DNA of 64,000 nucleotides from Saccharopolyspora indica (lineage in GTDB: Bacteria > Actinomycetota > Actinomycetes > Mycobacteriales > Pseudonocardiaceae), in contig NZ_JAQGLB010000002.1 of assembly GCF_027853965.1 (NCBI RefSeq), positions 558,001 to 622,000 of the forward strand, written 5' to 3'. The translations under genes and the position numbers were made by a program. The notes under the pieces were generated by a model, which searched no databases, was not told where the DNA came from, and saw only the letters and a list, made by a program, of their open reading frames with translations. Every line of letters starts with the position of its first letter. Position 1 is the first letter of the stretch. Below, one piece after another: positions 61,078 through 64,000 of this stretch.

Positions 61078-62577
61078 TCAGTCCGGGTCGCCGCGCTCGC
61101 CGAACCAGCGCGCGAGCTTGCCGCGGCGGCTCACGGCGCGCAGGCGGCGCTCCGCGGCCGCGCGGTGCTCCACGGTGGTGACCACGAGCAGTTCGTCGCC
61201 GATCTCCAGGTAGGTGTCCGGCATCGGGACGAAGGCGCGGCCGCGCCGCACGACCAGCGGGATCACCGCCGGGTCGGGCAACCGCAGCTCGACCACCGTC
61301 GTGTGGTGCAGCCGCGACCCCGGCGGCACGGTCATCGTCAGCAGTTCGGCGCCGACGACGTTGAGCGGCACCGAGTCGACCTGGATCTCCCGGGTGGCTT
61401 CGCGCGGGATGATGCCCAGCAGCCGGGCCAGCGGGCGCAGGCTGGGCCCCTGCACCAGGGTGAACACCACGACCAGCACGAACACGATGTCCAGCATCCG
61501 ATCGCTGCCCGGCACGCCCCGCACGATCGGGAAGGTCGCCAGCACGATGGGCACCGCGCCGCGCAGGCCAGCCCAGGACAGGAACACCTGTTCCCGCCAC
61601 GGGACGCCGAACCCCAGCAGCGGCAGCACGACCGACAGCGGCCGGGCCACCAGCAGCAGCACCAGCCCGATGGCGAGCGCGGGCAGCACCTGACCGGGCA
61701 GCTCGCTCGGCGTGACCAGCAGGCCGAGCAGCACGAACAGGCCGATCTGCGCCAGCCAGCCGAGCCCCTCGGCGAACGAGCGCGTCGCCGAGCGGTGCGG
61801 CAGCCGGCCGGTGTTGGCCAGCGCCAGGCCCGCCAGGTAGGCGGCGATGAACCCGCTGGCGTGCACGGCGCCACCGGCGGCGAAGGCGATCACGCCGAGC
61901 CCGAACGTCGCCACCGGGTACAGCCCGGCGGCGGGCAGCGCCAGCCTCGGCAGCACCTGCGCGCCGCCCCAGCCGATGGCCAGCCCGATCACCGCGCCGA
62001 CCGCCAGCTGGTAGACCAGGTTCAGCGCGATCTCCAGCGGCGAGAACTCCAGCGGGACGGTGCTGAACAGCAGGACCAGGATCACCGTCGGCGCATCGTT
62101 GAAACCGGACTCGGCCTCCAGCAGCCCGGCGAGCCGTCGCGGCAGCGGCAGCACCCGCAGCACGGAGAACACCGCCGCCGCGTCGGTGGACGACACGATG
62201 GCCCCCACCAGCAGCGATAACTGCCAGTCGATGCCCAGCAGCAGGTGCGCGCCCAGCGCGGTGACCACCAGGCTGATGCCGACGCCCACGGTGGCCAGCA
62301 GCGCGGCGGGCGTGATCACCCGCTTGATGTCGGACCACCGGGTGGCCAGCCCGCCCTCGACGAGGATGACCGCCAGCGCCGCGGTGCCCAGGCTCTGGAC
62401 GATCTCGGTGTCGTGGAACTCGATGCCGAGCACGTCCTCGCCGAGCACCACGCCCAGTCCGAGGTACAGCAGCAGGCTGGGCAGCCCGAGCCGGGTGGCG
62501 AGCAGCGCGGCCACCGCGCCGGTGAGGAGCACGAGCCCGCCGACCAGCAGCACCAGGTACAACTGCTCCAGACTCAT
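61078..62577 (-). CDS. CPA1-type cation/proton antiporter with TrkA-C domain
   Basis: 499 residues. Twelve or so membrane helices with VEGGLATRWSDIKRVITPAALLATVGV, VGAIVSSTDAAAVFSVLR (ion-site Asp), ESGFNDAPTVILVLLF and SWAGLRGAVPIVLATFP, as in NhaP2-like K+/H+ antiporters. The C-terminal ~110 residues are cytosolic, with a TrkA-C/RCK-like part (LPDPAVIPLVVRRGRAFVPMPDTYLEIGDELLVVTT). ATG 62577 follows GGAGGGGG. It probably guards pH or potassium balance. Confidence 0.9.
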   Translation of the reverse strand: MSLEQLYLVLLVGGLVLLTGAVAALLATRLGLPSLLLYLGLGVVLGEDVLGIEFHDTEIVQSLGTAALAVILVEGGLATRWSDIKRVITPAALLATVGVGISLVVTALGAHLLLGIDWQLSLLVGAIVSSTDAAAVFSVLRVLPLPRRLAGLLEAESGFNDAPTVILVLLFSTVPLEFSPLEIALNLVYQLAVGAVIGLAIGWGGAQVLPRLALPAAGLYPVATFGLGVIAFAAGGAVHASGFIAAYLAGLALANTGRLPHRSATRSFAEGLGWLAQIGLFVLLGLLVTPSELPGQVLPALAIGLVLLLVARPLSVVLPLLGFGVPWREQVFLSWAGLRGAVPIVLATFPIVRGVPGSDRMLDIVFVLVVVFTLVQGPSLRPLARLLGIIPREATREIQVDSVPLNVVGAELLTMTVPPGSRLHHTTVVELRLPDPAVIPLVVRRGRAFVPMPDTYLEIGDELLVVTTVEHRAAAERRLRAVSRRGKLARWFGERGDPD

Positions 62578-62712
62578 CGCACCCCCTCCGCCGTGGACCC
62601 AGTACAGCAACATCGACCGCGATGCGCGGGCCGGGAACACCGGGCACCGCCGAATCCGGAAACCACAGTGGACCTCGTCCCCGAGGAGGAGGTCGGCGCG
62701 CCTGCGGGCGGA

Positions 62713-62718
62713 TACGTT
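62713..62718 (+). promoter_or_regulatory. -10 box (TACGTT) for leaderless histidine kinase
   Basis: TACGTT lies six bases before the GTG at 62725 without a ribosome site between. Confidence 0.45.
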
Positions 62719-62724
62719 GGCGCA

Positions 62725-63909
62725 GTGCGGACTTCAACGGCGGAACACCGGTTCCTCATCGACGGCGCGGTGTCCGTGCTGTGCGGCGCGGTCGTCGGCG
62801 CGGCGTCGCTGACCACGGTGCGCGATGCGGATCCGGTCGTGGCGGCCGCGGTGATCGCGATCCTGGTCGGGCTCACCGGCTGCCTGGCCGTGCGCCGCAT
62901 CCGGCCGACGGGCGCGTTCGTCGTCGGCTCGGCGCTGATGCTCGGGCTGGTCGCGCTGCCGAACCTCGGCGAGCAGGGCGTTCCGCCGATCCTGCTGCCG
63001 TTCTCGCTGATCCACCCGGTGCTGCTGTACGCGGCCGTCGCCTACACCGAGCGCTCCGCGCTGCCGGTCGCCTGCGGCCTGCTCGGCGCGGGAATCAGCG
63101 TGGTGCGCGGGGTGATCGGCTTCCCGTTCGATCCGCTGGGCACCGCCGGGGTGCTGGCGACCGCGGCGTTCGGATCGGTGCTCGCGGCCTGGGCGCTGGG
63201 CCGCTACCAGCGGATCCGGGTGGCCTACGTGCGGTCCCTGGAGGAGCGGGCGGCGCAGGCCGAGCTGCTGCGCGAGCAGCAGGTGCGCGAGGCCACCGCC
63301 GCGGAGCGCAGGCTGATCGCCCGCGAGATCCACGACGTGGCCGCGCACTCGCTGGCGGTCGTGCTGGCCCAGGCCGACACCGCCCGCCTGGTCTTCGACC
63401 GCGATCCGGAGAAGGCGCGGGCGATGATCGGCACCGCGGTCGAGGTGGGACGGCAGGCGATGGGGGAGCTGCGCAGCATGCTCGGCGTGCTGCGCACCGG
63501 CGACGAGCCCGCGCCCGCGGACGGCGACCTCGCCGAGCTGGTCGACACGTTCCGCCGCGCGGGCGCCGACGTCGAGCTGGTCAGCAGCGGGACCGAGCGG
63601 GAGATCGGCACCGCGCAGCGGCACGCCGTCTACCGCATCGTGCAGGAGTCGGTGACCAACGCGCTCAAGCACGTCGGGCCGGAGGTGACGTGCCGGGTGC
63701 TGCTGGACTGGGCGGCGGACCGGCTTACCGTGACGGTCTCGGACGACGGTCCGGGCACCTCGGCGGAGGAGGCCGCGGGCGGTGGGTTCGGCATCGCGGG
63801 GATGGCCGAGCGGATGCGGCAGATCGGAGGCGATTTCGAAGTGCGCAGCGCACCTGGCGGCGGAACCGAGGTGCGGGCCGGGTTCGGCCTGTCCGGAGCA
63901 CCGCGATGA
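62725..63909 (+). CDS. NarL-type sensor histidine kinase
   Basis: 394 residues. Five or so N-terminal membrane helices (to ~residue 155), a short coiled linker, then HisKA_3 with the phosphorylated His in AREIHDVAAHSLAVVLAQAD. The HATPase domain follows (YRIVQESVTNALKH, VSDDGPGT, GFGIAGMAERMRQIGG). ATPase GGGTEVRAGF ends the protein. It works with the response regulator whose ATG overlaps its stop. GTG 62725 appears leaderless. Confidence 0.92.
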   Translation: MRTSTAEHRFLIDGAVSVLCGAVVGAASLTTVRDADPVVAAAVIAILVGLTGCLAVRRIRPTGAFVVGSALMLGLVALPNLGEQGVPPILLPFSLIHPVLLYAAVAYTERSALPVACGLLGAGISVVRGVIGFPFDPLGTAGVLATAAFGSVLAAWALGRYQRIRVAYVRSLEERAAQAELLREQQVREATAAERRLIAREIHDVAAHSLAVVLAQADTARLVFDRDPEKARAMIGTAVEVGRQAMGELRSMLGVLRTGDEPAPADGDLAELVDTFRRAGADVELVSSGTEREIGTAQRHAVYRIVQESVTNALKHVGPEVTCRVLLDWAADRLTVTVSDDGPGTSAEEAAGGGFGIAGMAERMRQIGGDFEVRSAPGGGTEVRAGFGLSGAPR

Positions 63910-64000
63910 CCATCCGCGTGGTGGTCGCCGACGACCAGCAGCTCATCCGCTCGGCGCTGACCACCGTGCTGGGGCTGCACGACGACCTGACCTGCGTCGC
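63906..64000 (+). CDS. NarL/FixJ-type response regulator, 3' end outside window
   Basis: The first 31 codons are visible: MTIRVVVADDQQLIRSALTTVL, a receiver domain with the acidic pair Asp-Asp of the metal site. ATG 63906 overlaps the kinase stop (ATGA). The output domain lies beyond the window; a LuxR-type HTH is expected from the HisKA_3 partner. Confidence 0.85.
   Translation, partial: MTIRVVVADDQQLIRSALTTVLGLHDDLTCV

Noticed and set aside
1..64000. tRNA or rRNA genes
   Set aside because: No cloverleaf with a TTCRANY-type arm or rRNA-like stretch was recognised by eye on either strand. A tRNAscan/Infernal run would decide.

Overview
The window is high-GC actinobacterial DNA. FtsZ ends in the [11 protein letters not shown] tail, and DivIVA/Wag31 carries the actinobacterial N-terminus ([15 protein letters not shown]). 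SepF-YggT-DivIVA follow FtsZ, ileS has an actinobacterial T-box, and many genes appear leaderless with a TANNNT box 6-8 nt before a GTG. Together this suggests a member of the Pseudonocardiaceae, perhaps close to Saccharopolyspora. The genus is an inference.

Layout. 1-3048: a divergent sugar-acid pair (ACS-type MFS permease, IlvD/Edd dehydratase resembling L-arabinonate dehydratase). 3146-3640: a secreted CHAP/NlpC-like protein. 3807-7539 (minus): a type VII secretion substrate module (YbaB-like, EspC-like, WXG protein with C-terminal toxin), an immunity-like gene, and a protein that fuses a second toxin-like fragment to a second immunity-like domain. 7702-18091: murE-murF-mraY-murD-ftsW-murG-murC-ftsQ, tightly packed with overlapping stops and starts. 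18092-33167: about 15 kb of accessory DNA where ftsZ would normally follow ftsQ. It holds an EACC1-like protein with a caspase fused to four FtsK/EccC-type ATPase domains, a CUT1 sugar ABC transporter, an XRE/DUF397 islet bounded by 92-bp direct repeats, a second YbaB/EspC/WXG module without a toxin, a WYL regulator and a short-chain dehydrogenase. 33168-38619: ftsZ-pgeF-yggS-sepF-yggT-divIVA and a small membrane protein. 38620-45662: ileS with a T-box leader, a SAM-IV riboswitch with a class V aminotransferase, lspA and a RluD-type pseudouridine synthase. 46011-48847 (minus): pntA1-pntA2-pntB transhydrogenase. 49298-54027: a Pro/Gly/Tyr-rich protein and dnaE. 54085-64000: a copper oxidase with a small membrane partner and a LysR regulator, a GH3 beta-glucosidase, a P450, a CPA1 antiporter, and a two-component pair cut by the window end.

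The division/cell-wall cluster is therefore split. The murE-ftsQ block lies between two paralogous type VII substrate modules, one carrying a toxin and one not, and the caspase-ATPase gene starts about 0.6 kb after ftsQ. Intergenic DNA carries three dispersed repeat families: four copies of a 44-bp palindrome, four copies of a GAAGGGCACCTTT hairpin, and two copies of a ~70-100 bp element. Several gene ends lie within these repeats or closely flank them.

The most unusual object is the 1,387-residue caspase / four-ATPase protein. It looks like EccC with the membrane anchor replaced by a protease and an extra ATPase domain, and it may be a conflict or suicide device rather than a secretion motor. 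Functions are assigned from motifs read by eye and from family knowledge; no database search was run.
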